From assembly GCF_025753795.1 (NCBI RefSeq), contig NZ_JAOWPS010000015.1, positions 16,063 to 80,062 of the forward strand: a DNA stretch of 64,000 nucleotides. Direction: 5' to 3'. Every line of letters starts with the position of its first letter. Within the stretch, counting starts at the first letter, position 1. Below, in pieces: positions 27,745-36,701 of this stretch. Origin of the DNA: Mesorhizobium sp. YC-39. Lineage in GTDB: Bacteria; Pseudomonadota; Alphaproteobacteria; Rhizobiales; Rhizobiaceae. Made by a program: the position numbers and the translations under genes. The notes under the pieces are model-generated. The model was not told the origin of the DNA. It ran no database searches and saw nothing but the letters and a program-made list of their open reading frames with translations.

Positions 27745-28568
27745 TCACGACATGGTGTGTGACGACCCGGAGCCGGTGCGGAACACTCCATCGACGGCGC
27801 CATCGTCCACGCGCACGAACATGACGCGCTGATCTTCGCGCGCCATGATGATTTCGCGGATGGCACGGAATTCGACGCCGCACCAATCCTTGCGCTGATA
27901 GTCCTCGCCGAGGAAGACGACGATCAGCTTGGACCGATTTCGGTAGATTTCCTGCAGAAGGGTGTCCAACGAGGGTCGCGCAAGCTGGGACACGTAGTTG
28001 GTGTCGTGGAAATAGGCATTTGGGGCCGATGCGTGCTTCAAGCTCGCGGGCGACCTGCTCGACCAGTCCTCGTGCCTCACCAGGGAAAGAGAGGCCGACA
28101 TCAAAAGTGTGCCGCGTGATGTCGACGGCCCTCGCGGCCTGCTGGGTCCATGACGGCAGCACGATGCCGCGTGCGGCGTGGAGTTCCTTGGGCAGGTTGA
28201 CATTCTTGACCGCCCAACGCGTGCGGTTCATTTCCCAGTTGCCGATATCGAGCTCGAAGCTGAGGGCATCGAAATCGGCCGCCACCAGGAACGGATCTAC
28301 AGGGATTATCTCGTATTCGATCCGCACCTGGCCGCGGCGTACGGTGACCTCGCGGACGATGCCGAATTTGGGGTCGAGCTTGCGGCCGGCTTCGTAAGCG
28401 AAGATGGAAGGCAGTCAGCTCCTTCAGCGCTGCCTCGTCCAGGGCGCCGAACTGCTGCGCTATCTGCTCGTCCGTGTATTCATGGTGGCGAACGCGGCGG
28501 CTGGCGTCGAGCACGCAGGGATCGCCTTTCCACTGGTCTTCCCATCCAGATACGAAGAGGTAGTACAT
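27745..28568 (-). pseudogene. TIR-domain protein with two frame disruptions
   Basis: Three minus-strand frames join into one protein of about 270 residues. Residues from 28568 (MYYLFVSGWEDQWKGDP) run to a break near 28399-28410. A second frame continues with IFAYEAGRKLDPKFG and enters the TIR domain at FDVGLSFPGEARGLVEQ. A second break follows in the run of four C and three A at 28019-28025. The third frame then gives NAYFHDTNYVSQLARP, IVVFLGEDYQRKDWCGVEF and VMFVRVDD. The Glu in WCGVEF is at the NADase catalytic position. It lies 23 bases after rloB. The breaks may be real decay or sequencing errors in short runs. Confidence 0.8.
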
Positions 28569-28591
28569 CGGCGCGCTTTCAAGGTGAGGCG

Positions 28592-29158
28592 TCAGGGCAG
28601 AAGCCCGACATCGTGGAGGAAGGCGGCGAGTACGGGCTCGACTGCAGCGGCCCGGCGCACATCGGTAAGGCCGATGCGGCGCGCCAGCAGGATCTTGGTC
28701 ATGGGTTTGTCGTACTGAGGCCAGGCACCGTGCAGGGCGACTCCCGATGCTTGTGTGGTCGGCGGCCGATGCTGCGCGAAGCCGTTGAGGTGACGCAGCA
28801 GCAGCGCCTCGTGGCAGGGGTCCTGCCAGATGAGACGGATGTCCAGCTGGTTGGCGAGCTGCTCAGCCTGTTGCCGACGTTGGTTATCGTTCTGCACCTG
28901 ATCGATGTCGAGGAGCACTGCCCGGCTCGCGAATTCCGAGCGACGCCGGCGTCTCCGCTCGATCTCTTGTGCGGCGCGCCGCAAGCGGGAGGTGGGGTCA
29001 CCCGCGCCCGGGCTGAGGTTCACGACTTCGAGGTGAACCGGACGGCCGGCGGCCTGCAGCAGATCGTTGAGCAACTGCCCATAGGCCTGTTCGGATTCCC
29101 CCTCGCAGCCCAGAAAGATCGGCGTTTTCGGTCTTATGGTCGGACGGCGCATCCTCAT
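28592..29158 (-). CDS. rloB: RloB-family protein (AbiLii-like)
   Basis: A 188-residue RloB-type protein with Toprim-like acidic motifs: the Glu in IFLGCEGESEQAYG near residue 20, and DxD in VLLDIDQVQND near residue 85. It overlaps the stop of the AAA ATPase gene by four bases (ATGA), so translation is coupled. RloA/RloB pairs occur in restriction loci and as the two-gene AbiL abortive-infection system, with RloB as the likely nuclease. The TIR gene downstream is not a standard partner. Confidence 0.82.
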   Translation of the reverse strand: MRMRRPTIRPKTPIFLGCEGESEQAYGQLLNDLLQAAGRPVHLEVVNLSPGAGDPTSRLRRAAQEIERRRRRRSEFASRAVLLDIDQVQNDNQRRQQAEQLANQLDIRLIWQDPCHEALLLRHLNGFAQHRPPTTQASGVALHGAWPQYDKPMTKILLARRIGLTDVRRAAAVEPVLAAFLHDVGLLP

Positions 29159-30384
29159 CCAACCTGGGGGACTGCGCCGTACACGCCGCCGAGATACTTC
29201 TTGTAGAGATTGTCGGTGCGGCGAACGGCGCCAACATCCATCAGGCTATACACCTGTGACCGGCCCCGGCTGTCCTTCTCGCAAAAAACCACCTCTTCCT
29301 TGGCGAGATCGTCGAGCAGGGACGCCGAGTGGCACGTCATCCATAGTTGCGCGTCATAGGGGTTGCGTTCCGGGTCATAAAACCAGCGGACGATCTCCGG
29401 CAGGATCAGCGGGTGGATCGACTGATCCAGTTCGTCGACAAGCGCCACCCCTCCATGCTGCAGGGCGAGCAGGATCAGGGGGAAGATGCGGATGAAGGAA
29501 CGCGTCCCGTGGCTCTCGAGGCCCCAGGGCATGTCCACATGCAGACCCTGATGCCGAAACAGTGCGACCGGTCCGGTTGCTGCCTGCACGATCTGCATCT
29601 CCTCGACACCGAGGTCGATGCGCTGCAGCTCTCGGTTGAGCGCCGCCACGACCGGCGGGTTCTGCGCGAGGTAGGTGATCACGGCCTGGTCGCCAAGATC
29701 GGTGCGGTCGATCAGGATGTTGCGATAGACGGCGGCGGCGGCCTCGAGGATAACCTTGGAGGCCTGGTGTTCGAAGAGTGCCAAGGTCGCGATCACGCTG
29801 GCATCCTCCCTTACCTTGTCGACCACCTGCGAGAAGCCGCTGAGCGGAAAGATCCTCGATCCCTGGACCTTACGGTCGGCATCCCGCTCGAAGACGCGCT
29901 GCCATTTGCCTTGGCCCTTGTTCTTCATGCGCAAAGCTTCGTGGGTGACGGTCTTGATCACGCCATCAGTGGGTTGCAAGTGCAATTCGTAGCGGAAGGT
30001 GCCGACATCGTCGGCGACGGCGATCTCCTCCGCGCTGCGTTCGGCGCCACTCAGGTCGAGCAGACCGCCCAGCTCGATCGCGAGCCGGATCGGACCATTG
30101 GCGGAATCCGCGTCGTTGAAGCGCTCGCAGGGAAGACCAGGACCCTTGTGCTGGAAGCTCTCGCCGATGAACCAGCTCACGAAGGCCAGGGCACGCAGCA
30201 CGGTCGACTTGCCCGAGCCATTGGGCCCGAACAGCGCAACCGCCTTGGCGACACGCTCTTCGGAGCGCGGGAAGATCGAACCGAATCTTTCCGGCAGATC
30301 CGGCACGTTCTTGCCGATCCGCAGGTCGAGCACCTGTGGATCGCGGATGGAATAGAAGTTCTCGATTTCGAGGCGGTACAGCAT
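29155..30384 (-). CDS. rloA: RloA-type AAA ATPase (AbiLi-like)
   Basis: A 409-residue ABC/SMC-like AAA ATPase. It has an N-terminal beta strand region (RLEIENFYSIRD), Walker A GPNGSGKST near residue 55, the C-terminal signature region DMPWGLESHGTRSF, Walker B VALVDELDQSIHP and a switch histidine in MTCHSASLL. ATG at 30384 is chosen; a GTG six bases upstream is equally possible because no clear ribosome-binding sequence is present. With RloB it matches AbiL-like anti-phage systems, in which the ATPase senses infection and licenses the nuclease. Confidence 0.85.
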   Translation of the reverse strand: MLYRLEIENFYSIRDPQVLDLRIGKNVPDLPERFGSIFPRSEERVAKAVALFGPNGSGKSTVLRALAFVSWFIGESFQHKGPGLPCERFNDADSANGPIRLAIELGGLLDLSGAERSAEEIAVADDVGTFRYELHLQPTDGVIKTVTHEALRMKNKGQGKWQRVFERDADRKVQGSRIFPLSGFSQVVDKVREDASVIATLALFEHQASKVILEAAAAVYRNILIDRTDLGDQAVITYLAQNPPVVAALNRELQRIDLGVEEMQIVQAATGPVALFRHQGLHVDMPWGLESHGTRSFIRIFPLILLALQHGGVALVDELDQSIHPLILPEIVRWFYDPERNPYDAQLWMTCHSASLLDDLAKEEVVFCEKDSRGRSQVYSLMDVGAVRRTDNLYKKYLGGVYGAVPQVG

Positions 30385-30599
30385 TCGCACAATATGAGGT
30401 TCGTTATTCGTATTTTCAACCGAAATCTGTCGATTATAGGTTTTGGTCAGTCCAAATGGCTACCTGAAGTCACGGTTTTGACTGTCGTCGGCTCCCTTCA
30501 GCGTGGGGTCTGCGATATCGCGCGGCAAAATATGGCGCCCGCGACGGGCTCGGTAAGTTCTTTCGTGCAGACGACTGGCTCTTCCACAGCACCTGGAGA

Positions 30600-31322
30600 C
30601 TAGACTTCAGAAGCGGGCCTTGCGTCCCAGAAATCAGCGCTGAAATTGTTCAGTCGGTCACCGTCACCGAGCCTAACCTCAAACTGACCAGGAATGCCTG
30701 CTCCGTCATGGCCAGCCTTGAAATAGTCGCGCACTGACCAATGAGCCAACAGCCCGAGGTGCTCCCATTCGCGAAGCAGGTCATTCTCACGGTCCTCCGC
30801 CAGCTTCCTAGCGCTCGGCTTTCGCTTCGGCTTCGGCTGAGCGAGTGCATCATAGTCGAAACGGGGCTGGACCTTGTATTTGAAGATAATGGATCCGGAA
30901 GTCCACGCATCCTCGGTAGTCCGGCGCCATCGGTAGCTGACACGCATCTGCATGTTTTGGGTCAGACCAAATGGGAGTATCGTCGGATCGCAAACAAAAA
31001 ATAGCTGGCCCTCGCGTTCCTCGACCTCCAAGCGTTGCTCCATCTGGCCAAACGCAAAAGTCAGATCACTACCGGCCTTGTGAGCAGAATATAGCGTCTC
31101 TTCCCGCTTCTTGGCCGACTTCGCGATTCTATGCGCCGCAAGCGCTCGATCGAAGTATCGGAGCTTGGTGGCCACGTACTCTCCGCAGTCGTAGAGTGGT
31201 AGGCTGCTGAGTTTTCCGAGGTGCTCTGACCTCATGGCCTCATCAACCAAGTCGTGAAGCTCGCCGCTGTTGATCGCACCGATGGCCTGCTTCTCGCGGT
31301 CACTTAGGTTTATCGGCCCCAT
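30600..31322 (-). CDS. Hypothetical protein downstream of the CBASS operon
   Basis: A 240-residue soluble protein that I do not recognise. It starts MGPINLSDREKQAIGAINSG, is rich in charged helices in the N-terminal half, and has a Lys/Arg-rich patch (PKPKRKPSARK) near residue 170. ATG at 31322 has GGAG at good spacing. It lies 278 bases after the E2-like gene on the same strand and could be a late member of the CBASS operon or an independent defence gene. There is no signal peptide or membrane segment. Confidence 0.65.
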   Translation of the reverse strand: MGPINLSDREKQAIGAINSGELHDLVDEAMRSEHLGKLSSLPLYDCGEYVATKLRYFDRALAAHRIAKSAKKREETLYSAHKAGSDLTFAFGQMEQRLEVEEREGQLFFVCDPTILPFGLTQNMQMRVSYRWRRTTEDAWTSGSIIFKYKVQPRFDYDALAQPKPKRKPSARKLAEDRENDLLREWEHLGLLAHWSVRDYFKAGHDGAGIPGQFEVRLGDGDRLNNFSADFWDARPASEV

Positions 31323-31600
31323 CTCGCTCTCCGTCCGCATAGATCACACCGTCAGGTTCAACGCATTTAAGGTATCTGACAACACCTCTTGTACGAGAAG
31401 CGCACCCAGAAACACGGCTACAGGTCAGATGAACCCCGTGCCCTGCATCGTCCTCGACCGGTTATTTCACGCACGCCGAGTTCGACAATGAGGTTGAGAG
31501 CCCGTCGATCGGCTGCTGCGCTTCATCGCCATGCACGCGCAGGTACCCGCCACCGCGTACCGATACCGAAAAGTGAGGCCTTGATTGCCTTCTCCCCTTG

Positions 31601-32065
31601 CTACCGCGTTGCCCGGCGAACGGCCCGGCGGATGACTTCGCTCGAATCTGGATCGGGGTGATCGCCACCGCCTTTCCATTCATCAGAAACCAACCATTCT
31701 TCAAAGTAGAATAGCCATGTCGCAATCCATGGAATGAAGGTCTGGTCCAGGCGCATCGACCCCACCCACTCATGTGCTTTGGGCAGGTGCAGGCAGAGTC
31801 GGAGTGGATCGCGGTAGACGTGCGGCAACTTCCTCTCGCCAGCAAGAAGCTGAATTTCCGGTTCCAGCACCACAGCCTTCGCTGATCCGCCTCGCTCATA
31901 GCTCAGACGGACGCGATATTCCCGACTTAATGGCGTGGGACGAACATGATATTCCCAGGTCAGTCCTTTTGCATTCAACGCACCGCCACCCACACAAATC
32001 GGGTTCGCTCGCAGGAACAGGAACTGCTGTGCGGGCGTGAGATCAGGACGGGTTGACCAGCTCAT
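31601..32065 (-). CDS. CBASS E2-like ubiquitin-conjugating-fold protein
   Basis: A 154-residue protein with the features of CBASS-associated E2 proteins. The probable catalytic cysteine is Cys91 in RLCLHLPKAHEW, preceded by PHVYRDP. The C-terminal block FIPWIATWLFYFEEWLVSDEW continues with KGGG. Its start overlaps the CD-NTase stop by four bases (ATGA). In short type II CBASS, an E2 without E1 partners conjugates or primes the CD-NTase. No E1 or JAB gene is present here, which fits the short type. Family assignment is by motif pattern recalled, not by search. Confidence 0.72.
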   Translation of the reverse strand: MSWSTRPDLTPAQQFLFLRANPICVGGGALNAKGLTWEYHVRPTPLSREYRVRLSYERGGSAKAVVLEPEIQLLAGERKLPHVYRDPLRLCLHLPKAHEWVGSMRLDQTFIPWIATWLFYFEEWLVSDEWKGGGDHPDPDSSEVIRRAVRRATR

Positions 32066-33264
32066 TCATCACCGAAGTACGTGTTCTTCGGCACAGCGGT
32101 CGCCGCATCGCTGTTGGTCAGCGTAAGACCAACCATAGGCGCAACAAAAAGCTTTTGCGCCGAGCGCGCGCCTGAAATCTGTTCCGTACGCGCATCCATG
32201 ACGCGCGCCACGACGGTCTTGCCGTAGGAATCGCCGAGTTTCTTGGTGATGCGATCGAGGCCTTCGAGTTCAGCCAGGTTCTCAAAGTCTGCGAGCGCCT
32301 TCGCGTGCCAGGCAGAAAAGGCAGTGGCTCTTTGCGGCTCCTTGTTCCAGCGCTCGGCGAAATTCTCACCGACGGTCGTTTCGTTGGCGACTACATACAT
32401 CAGCTTGCCGTTCACGAACGGCCGATCGATGAAGTGAGGCATCATCCGGATTGTTGCGATGACGACGTCAAGTTCGGAGTCAAAGGTGAATGTGTTTACG
32501 CAACACTCGTAAGCTTGCGCCGCGAGCGTCGTAATGACGATGGAGATCGGCGCGATGTCGGCCTCCATTTCGAAGAAATAGATGTCGCGGTGGCGCTTCA
32601 GCAGCTGAACCGTGCGGCGCAAAATGCCCTTGGCCCTCATGTGAACGGGAAAGGGCTCGATGTTTGCCTGCCTGTCAGATGCGATGGCTTTGCGAACCTT
32701 GAGGCGGGGCTGCATCGACGCGCGTTTCTCGAACAGTGCCCGATACCCTTTTGGGTTTGTGGGCTTGAATTCACTCAGGCTCTTATCCGGCACCAACTCG
32801 CCGCTATTGTTGCAGCTGGGGTTCACAATTGTCGGTGAAACATCCAGGTGGAATTCGCGCGCGTAGTTCAAACGCCAGCACCGCTTTTTCTCCTCAAGCA
32901 TAGCTGCATAGCGTGCATTTTCGCGAAGCCGGTCTCCGACAATCTTCTTCAGCTCAGCTGGCGGGCGCACCGACGCAAACCGGAAAACAACGCAGATAAC
33001 ATCAACATCAAAATCCTCGCGGCCGAGTGGCTTCACTGAGGTGCCGAGCCCCGCCGATCCATGCGGGTAGACATCAATGTGTTGCAAAATAGGATTGTCC
33101 GACGAGGACAGCCAATCTGCGACCGCCTCGTAGCTCGCCTTGGCGGCCTCCATTTGCGCGGTGGTCAGTTCGAGATCCTGACAGATCTCGTCCAATATCG
33201 AATAGACCTCGGATTTGCGCAGCAAGACATTCTGAGGCACGAGGCTTCTGGCAAGCTCGTTCAT
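32062..33264 (-). CDS. CBASS CD-NTase (cyclic oligonucleotide synthase)
   Basis: A 400-residue CD-NTase of the cGAS/DncV-like superfamily. The GS motif is Gly69-Ser70 in PHGSAGLGT, the catalytic DxD is Asp86/Asp88 in EDFDVDVI, and the third acidic residue is Asp141 in FHLDVSPT. It starts 5 bases after the patatin stop and overlaps the E2-like gene. On phage infection it would make a cyclic di- or trinucleotide that activates the neighbouring CapV phospholipase. The C terminus ends in PKNTYFGDE, a short tail that could be the site acted on by the E2-like protein. Confidence 0.9.
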   Translation of the reverse strand: MNELARSLVPQNVLLRKSEVYSILDEICQDLELTTAQMEAAKASYEAVADWLSSSDNPILQHIDVYPHGSAGLGTSVKPLGREDFDVDVICVVFRFASVRPPAELKKIVGDRLRENARYAAMLEEKKRCWRLNYAREFHLDVSPTIVNPSCNNSGELVPDKSLSEFKPTNPKGYRALFEKRASMQPRLKVRKAIASDRQANIEPFPVHMRAKGILRRTVQLLKRHRDIYFFEMEADIAPISIVITTLAAQAYECCVNTFTFDSELDVVIATIRMMPHFIDRPFVNGKLMYVVANETTVGENFAERWNKEPQRATAFSAWHAKALADFENLAELEGLDRITKKLGDSYGKTVVARVMDARTEQISGARSAQKLFVAPMVGLTLTNSDAATAVPKNTYFGDE

Positions 33265-33268
33265 TTCA

Positions 33269-34279
33269 TCACTCGTTCAGCTGATAGCATGGCACAAAGG
33301 GCTCTGCCGGTTCCGTCAGAAATACAGGTTCGATGCGCGCCCGGTCGCGGCGAGCCGCTGCCGCCCCCATCCCCTTCAACTGAGTAATTTTGCGGGTGTC
33401 GTCGAGCTTGAAAAATTTCTTCGGCACATCCGGGCAGAATCGAAACAGTGCCTCGCGCTCATATTCGTGACCCGTGAGCAACTTGGCCATCCCCATGGCG
33501 CTGCGCGATTGACCGTCCATAAACAAACGGATGACATCAGATCCAAGGACGCCCCAGCCGGGCGCCTCTCCGATCATGTAAACTTCATTCACGCAGCCAA
33601 GGCTCAGCACCCGCAGACTGGTCGAAGGCCAGCCCAGCAAGGTGATGGCTTCAACGACCGCCATTGCGATTGGGTTGTTGCACCACGTGCCGCCGTCAAG
33701 CAGGCCGACATCGTCTGCTGTACGATGCCGCTTGAAATACGTGGGGGCCGCCGCCGTGGCCATCGCCGCATCGAGGGCAGACTTCTTATAATCCGTCTTC
33801 AATCGGCGATGATGCGCCGTCTTGTAGATATACACACTGCGCAGGTCGGCATCCCATGCCGGGACCAAGAGCCGCGTCTTGGCATCGCCAATACGCTTGC
33901 CCTCGAGCACACCGTCTAATTCGGCGCGCAGCAATTCCGCATCATGCTTTGGCGCGACGACGTGGCGAACCTCTCTCAACAGGTCACCGATGCGGGTCCA
34001 GATGGAGCCGCCGGCCTGCCCGAAGATATGGGGGCCACGATGAACGTAGAGATCGAGGAGCCGCTTCGCGGGCAACCCCAACGCAAGACCGATTGCCAGA
34101 ATGCCACCGGTCGAAGTGCCGGCAATGAGATCAAAATAATCGCCGATTGGTCGGCCGATATCTTCTTCCAGCGTAGCCAGGAACGACGCTGGTTGAGTCC
34201 CCATGATACCGCCACCGTCAATACACAATATCCGGCGGATCGGCTCCAAAGTTTCCTCATCCAGCGTCGGCATTGTCAT
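33269..34279 (-). CDS. capV: CapV-type patatin-like phospholipase (CBASS effector)
   Basis: A 336-residue patatin phospholipase. The oxyanion motif is DGGGIMG at 21-27, the nucleophile is Ser56 in GTSTGG, and the catalytic Asp is Asp195 in DGG. This is the standard effector that degrades the inner membrane when bound by the CBASS signal. The start overlaps the DUF2188 gene stop by four bases. It lies immediately upstream of the CD-NTase gene, as in other CapV-DncV operons. Confidence 0.92.
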   Translation of the reverse strand: MTMPTLDEETLEPIRRILCIDGGGIMGTQPASFLATLEEDIGRPIGDYFDLIAGTSTGGILAIGLALGLPAKRLLDLYVHRGPHIFGQAGGSIWTRIGDLLREVRHVVAPKHDAELLRAELDGVLEGKRIGDAKTRLLVPAWDADLRSVYIYKTAHHRRLKTDYKKSALDAAMATAAAPTYFKRHRTADDVGLLDGGTWCNNPIAMAVVEAITLLGWPSTSLRVLSLGCVNEVYMIGEAPGWGVLGSDVIRLFMDGQSRSAMGMAKLLTGHEYEREALFRFCPDVPKKFFKLDDTRKITQLKGMGAAAARRDRARIEPVFLTEPAEPFVPCYQLNE

Positions 34280-34500
34280 CCCTTCGGCGGATACGGGTCA
34301 TTCCCGTACGAATTGCGGTCACGAATCTCGCCGTTGGGGCGGTGGATAACGACTTCGCTTTTCTGGTTGATTGCGATCTCACGCGCTGCGCGTTCGGCAT
34401 CCGCCTGGGTGCTGTGCGTGGATGTTACCCGTTGGTTTCCGGCTCCCCGGACAGCCCATGCATTGTCATGGGGGACGACGTGCTGATTTTTACCAGCCAT
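34276..34500 (-). CDS. DUF2188 small protein, first gene of the CBASS operon
   Basis: A 74-residue protein with the DUF2188 pattern: NAWAVRGAGNQRVTSTHSTQ, then AREIA, then EVVIHRPNGEIRDRNSYG, ending in DPYPPK. The start follows a good AAGGAGAG ribosome-binding sequence and the stop overlaps capV by four bases. The function of the domain is unknown. Its place as the promoter-proximal gene of an immune operon is notable. Confidence 0.85.
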   Translation of the reverse strand: MAGKNQHVVPHDNAWAVRGAGNQRVTSTHSTQADAERAAREIAINQKSEVVIHRPNGEIRDRNSYGNDPYPPKG

Positions 34501-34523
34501 GCTACTCTCCTTCTTTCCTTGAC

Positions 34524-34538
34524 CTGATTCGCAATCAG
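34524..34538. promoter_or_regulatory. Candidate CapH operator in the CBASS divergent promoter
   Basis: A perfect inverted repeat CTGATT-CGC-AATCAG lies 24 bases upstream of the DUF2188 start, in the 131-base spacer to the XRE gene. Further symmetry (GTCCC-CGTA-GGGAC) and a repeated TACGAT...CTGTCAT element lie nearer the XRE start. XRE repressors bind such sites, so binding by the divergent repressor is plausible but inferred. Confidence 0.45.
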
Positions 34539-34631
34539 TAATACGATTCTGTACGCTCTGTCATAGGCGGAGCTCAAAAAAGGTCCCCGTAGGGACTGAC
34601 GATCTAGGTAAGGAAGTCTATACGATCTGTC

Positions 34632-34946
34632 ATGACTGAGTCAAGCATCCCATCCACCTTCGCCGCCCGCCTGCGTGACATCCGTGAGAAAAGAGAACTG
34701 AGCCAATCCGAGCTTGCCCGTGAAGCCGGAATGCAGCCATCGGCAATAGCCCACTTCGAGGCCGGCAGGCGCAAGCCATCTTTCGATAATGTCCGCGGAC
34801 TCGCAAAGGCCTTGAAGGTCACCGCTGACTATCTGCTCGGCACCAAGACGACCACAACCGCATTCCGTGACGAAGACAAACTGTCCGCAAAGGACCGCAA
34901 TTTTATCCAGAACATCATCGACACGATGATCGGCGACAAGAAGTAG
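34632..34946 (+). CDS. capH: XRE-family repressor, CapH-like
   Basis: A 104-residue protein with an N-terminal helix-turn-helix (residues 11-66) that includes LRDIREKRELSQSELAREAG and AIAHFEAGRRKPSFDNV. A short charged tail follows. It is divergent from the CBASS operon and is followed 9 bases later by an ImmA/IrrE-type protease. This matches the CapH/CapP pair, in which CapP cleaves CapH after DNA damage and so derepresses CBASS. The tail from about residue 75 would be the cleaved or dimerising part. Confidence 0.82.
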   Translation: MTESSIPSTFAARLRDIREKRELSQSELAREAGMQPSAIAHFEAGRRKPSFDNVRGLAKALKVTADYLLGTKTTTTAFRDEDKLSAKDRNFIQNIIDTMIGDKK

Positions 34947-34955
34947 GATCAGCCC

Positions 34956-35837
34956 TTGGCATCCTTCCGGCTAAAGATGGCAACACAGCTCGGCGAAAAA
35001 ATTGCCGCCGAGTTCGGCTTCCATCAGTTTCCGGTCGATCCCTTCGACATCGCGCGACAAAAAGACATTGCGGTGCAGGCCAAGCCTGCCGACGTGAAAG
35101 GCGTATCAGGCGCAATCATTTTTGCGAACGACAAGGTGACCATCATTTACTCGAATGAGTATGAGAATGCCGGTTTCGAACAGTTCTCCCTCGGCCATGA
35201 ACTGGGCCACTATTTTTTACCAGGTCACCCGGAAGAGATCATAGCGATGGGCGGGGCACATATGTCTCGTGCTGACTTCACGCAGAATATGTCAATCGAG
35301 CTTGAAGCGGACCATTTCGCAAGCGGCTTGCTTATGCCGACGGCGCTGACACGGAAATTTCTATCGAATAATCAGGTCGGCCTAAACGGCATTCTGAAGC
35401 TGGCGGATGAAGCCGGATGCTCATGCACCGCTGCCGCGATCCGAGCCGCCGAATGCAGCGCTTATCCGCTCGCAGTAATCGTCTCGCAGGGCGAGCACAT
35501 TGCCTACGCTTTTATGTCGAACACCTTCAAGGATCTGGACAAGCTTCCCTTCTTGCGAAAAGGGATGCCTTTGCCCGACAGCGAGACATTGCGCTTCAAT
35601 AAGAGCCCCGCAAATGTCCTGCATGCGCGGCGTGCCAATGCCGAGACAAACCTCAAGGATTGGTTCGATTGCCCGAGGCGATTGACCCTCGACGAAGAAA
35701 TCATCGGCCTTGGAAAATATGGCTACACTCTAACAGTGCTCAGCAGCGAACTCTTGCCAGATGATCCTGCCGAAGAGGAGGATGAGGATGCTGCCCTCGA
35801 AGAGAGCTGGACCCCTCGCTTCGCCTACAAGCGATGA
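34956..35837 (+). CDS. capP: ImmA/IrrE-family zinc metallopeptidase, CapP-like
   Basis: A 293-residue metalloprotease. The zinc motif is HELGH at residues 81-85, with Glu117 in IELEADHFASGLLMP as the third ligand. The C-terminal part has a GAF/PAS-like sensor-sized region with an acidic tail (DDPAEEEDEDAALEE). The likely start is a TTG at 34956 after AGGA; an ATG at 34977 lacks a ribosome-binding sequence. It follows the XRE gene directly, so cleavage of that repressor is the expected job. The substrate cleavage is inferred. Confidence 0.82.
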   Translation: MASFRLKMATQLGEKIAAEFGFHQFPVDPFDIARQKDIAVQAKPADVKGVSGAIIFANDKVTIIYSNEYENAGFEQFSLGHELGHYFLPGHPEEIIAMGGAHMSRADFTQNMSIELEADHFASGLLMPTALTRKFLSNNQVGLNGILKLADEAGCSCTAAAIRAAECSAYPLAVIVSQGEHIAYAFMSNTFKDLDKLPFLRKGMPLPDSETLRFNKSPANVLHARRANAETNLKDWFDCPRRLTLDEEIIGLGKYGYTLTVLSSELLPDDPAEEEDEDAALEESWTPRFAYKR

Positions 35838-36018
35838 TCGAACGAGCTATCGTTTGGCGCGGGTCGCGCAATTCCAGCGCCTTGTATGTGTAATGACGAC
35901 GAGCAGCACATGATCTGGGCCGAGTCTGCCGAATCCCCAGGGCATGTCGCGCAATTCATCTATTGATCAGGTATAGGCAGACGCAGCGCGGCTATTCGCC
36001 CGCCTCTTCTCCGAGGCC

Positions 36019-36696
36019 CTATTGTCCAGCAGAAATGTCGGGCATGATGTCGCCCGCCAGCAACTTCTCCTTCGACAGTAGACCAGCATCCTCGAGTGCC
36101 TCGAAATCCGGCAGGTCACGCAACGTGTCGAGTCCGAACTCCAGCAGAAATTCTTTTGTGGTGACATAGGTGTAGGGCGCGCCCGGTGTGGGGCTGCGAG
36201 GTCCCGAAGCGATCAGCTTCGCGCCGCGCAGATGGCCGATCAGGTCGCGCGAAACTTCTTTCCCAAAGAACGATGACAGTTCTCCGCGCGTGATTGGCTG
36301 GAAATAAGCGATGCACATCAACACCAGCACTTCGGGCTGCGTCAGGTCGACCGCCTTCTCACTGCCACCAACCGCCGCACGGATGGCGTCGGCATAGGCC
36401 GACCGAGTCAGGTGTTTCCAGCCCCCGGCGACCGCGACCAGGTCATAGGGCCGGCCACGCAGGTCCTCCCGAATGTCGTCGATGAGTAGGTCGATGCTGC
36501 AGCTCTTGCCGACGACACGCGCCAACGTCTCGCGCGTCACAGGTTCGCTGGCGGCGAAGATGGTTGCTTCGACCCGATGCATCCATTCGCGCCAGCGCAC
36601 CTCCGGCGGAAGATGATCCAGCTCACGATCAAACAGGCGTTCGCCCGATCGACCGCCTGGCTGCCCCTTTCCTCGTCTGCCCGTCGCTTCCGCCAT
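36019..36696 (-). CDS. scpB: ScpB-like segregation and condensation protein, plasmid copy A
   Basis: A 225-residue ScpB-like protein with two winged-helix units: the first around RVEATIFAASEPVTRETLARVVG, the second around EVLVLMCIAYFQPITRGELSSFFG. ATG at 36696 lies 5 bases after the DUF1403 stop. It is closely similar over its length to the copy at 48091-48816, including the tail KEFLLEFG.DTLRDLP. Chromosomal ScpB works with SMC and ScpA, and neither is present here. A role with the adjacent DUF1403 and recombinase genes in plasmid segregation is inferred. Confidence 0.88.
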   Translation of the reverse strand: MAEATGRRGKGQPGGRSGERLFDRELDHLPPEVRWREWMHRVEATIFAASEPVTRETLARVVGKSCSIDLLIDDIREDLRGRPYDLVAVAGGWKHLTRSAYADAIRAAVGGSEKAVDLTQPEVLVLMCIAYFQPITRGELSSFFGKEVSRDLIGHLRGAKLIASGPRSPTPGAPYTYVTTKEFLLEFGLDTLRDLPDFEALEDAGLLSKEKLLAGDIMPDISAGQ

Positions 36697-36701
36697 CGTC
36701 C

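Noticed and set aside
29347..30603. A 418-codon plus-strand frame opposite rloA
   Set aside because: It is antisense to a gene with clear ATPase motifs and its translation has no family pattern; a high-GC shadow frame.
31462..31899. 145-codon minus-strand frame overlapping the E2-like gene
   Set aside because: Alternative frame of the E2-like gene; the motif-bearing frame at 31601-32065 is coupled to the CD-NTase gene.
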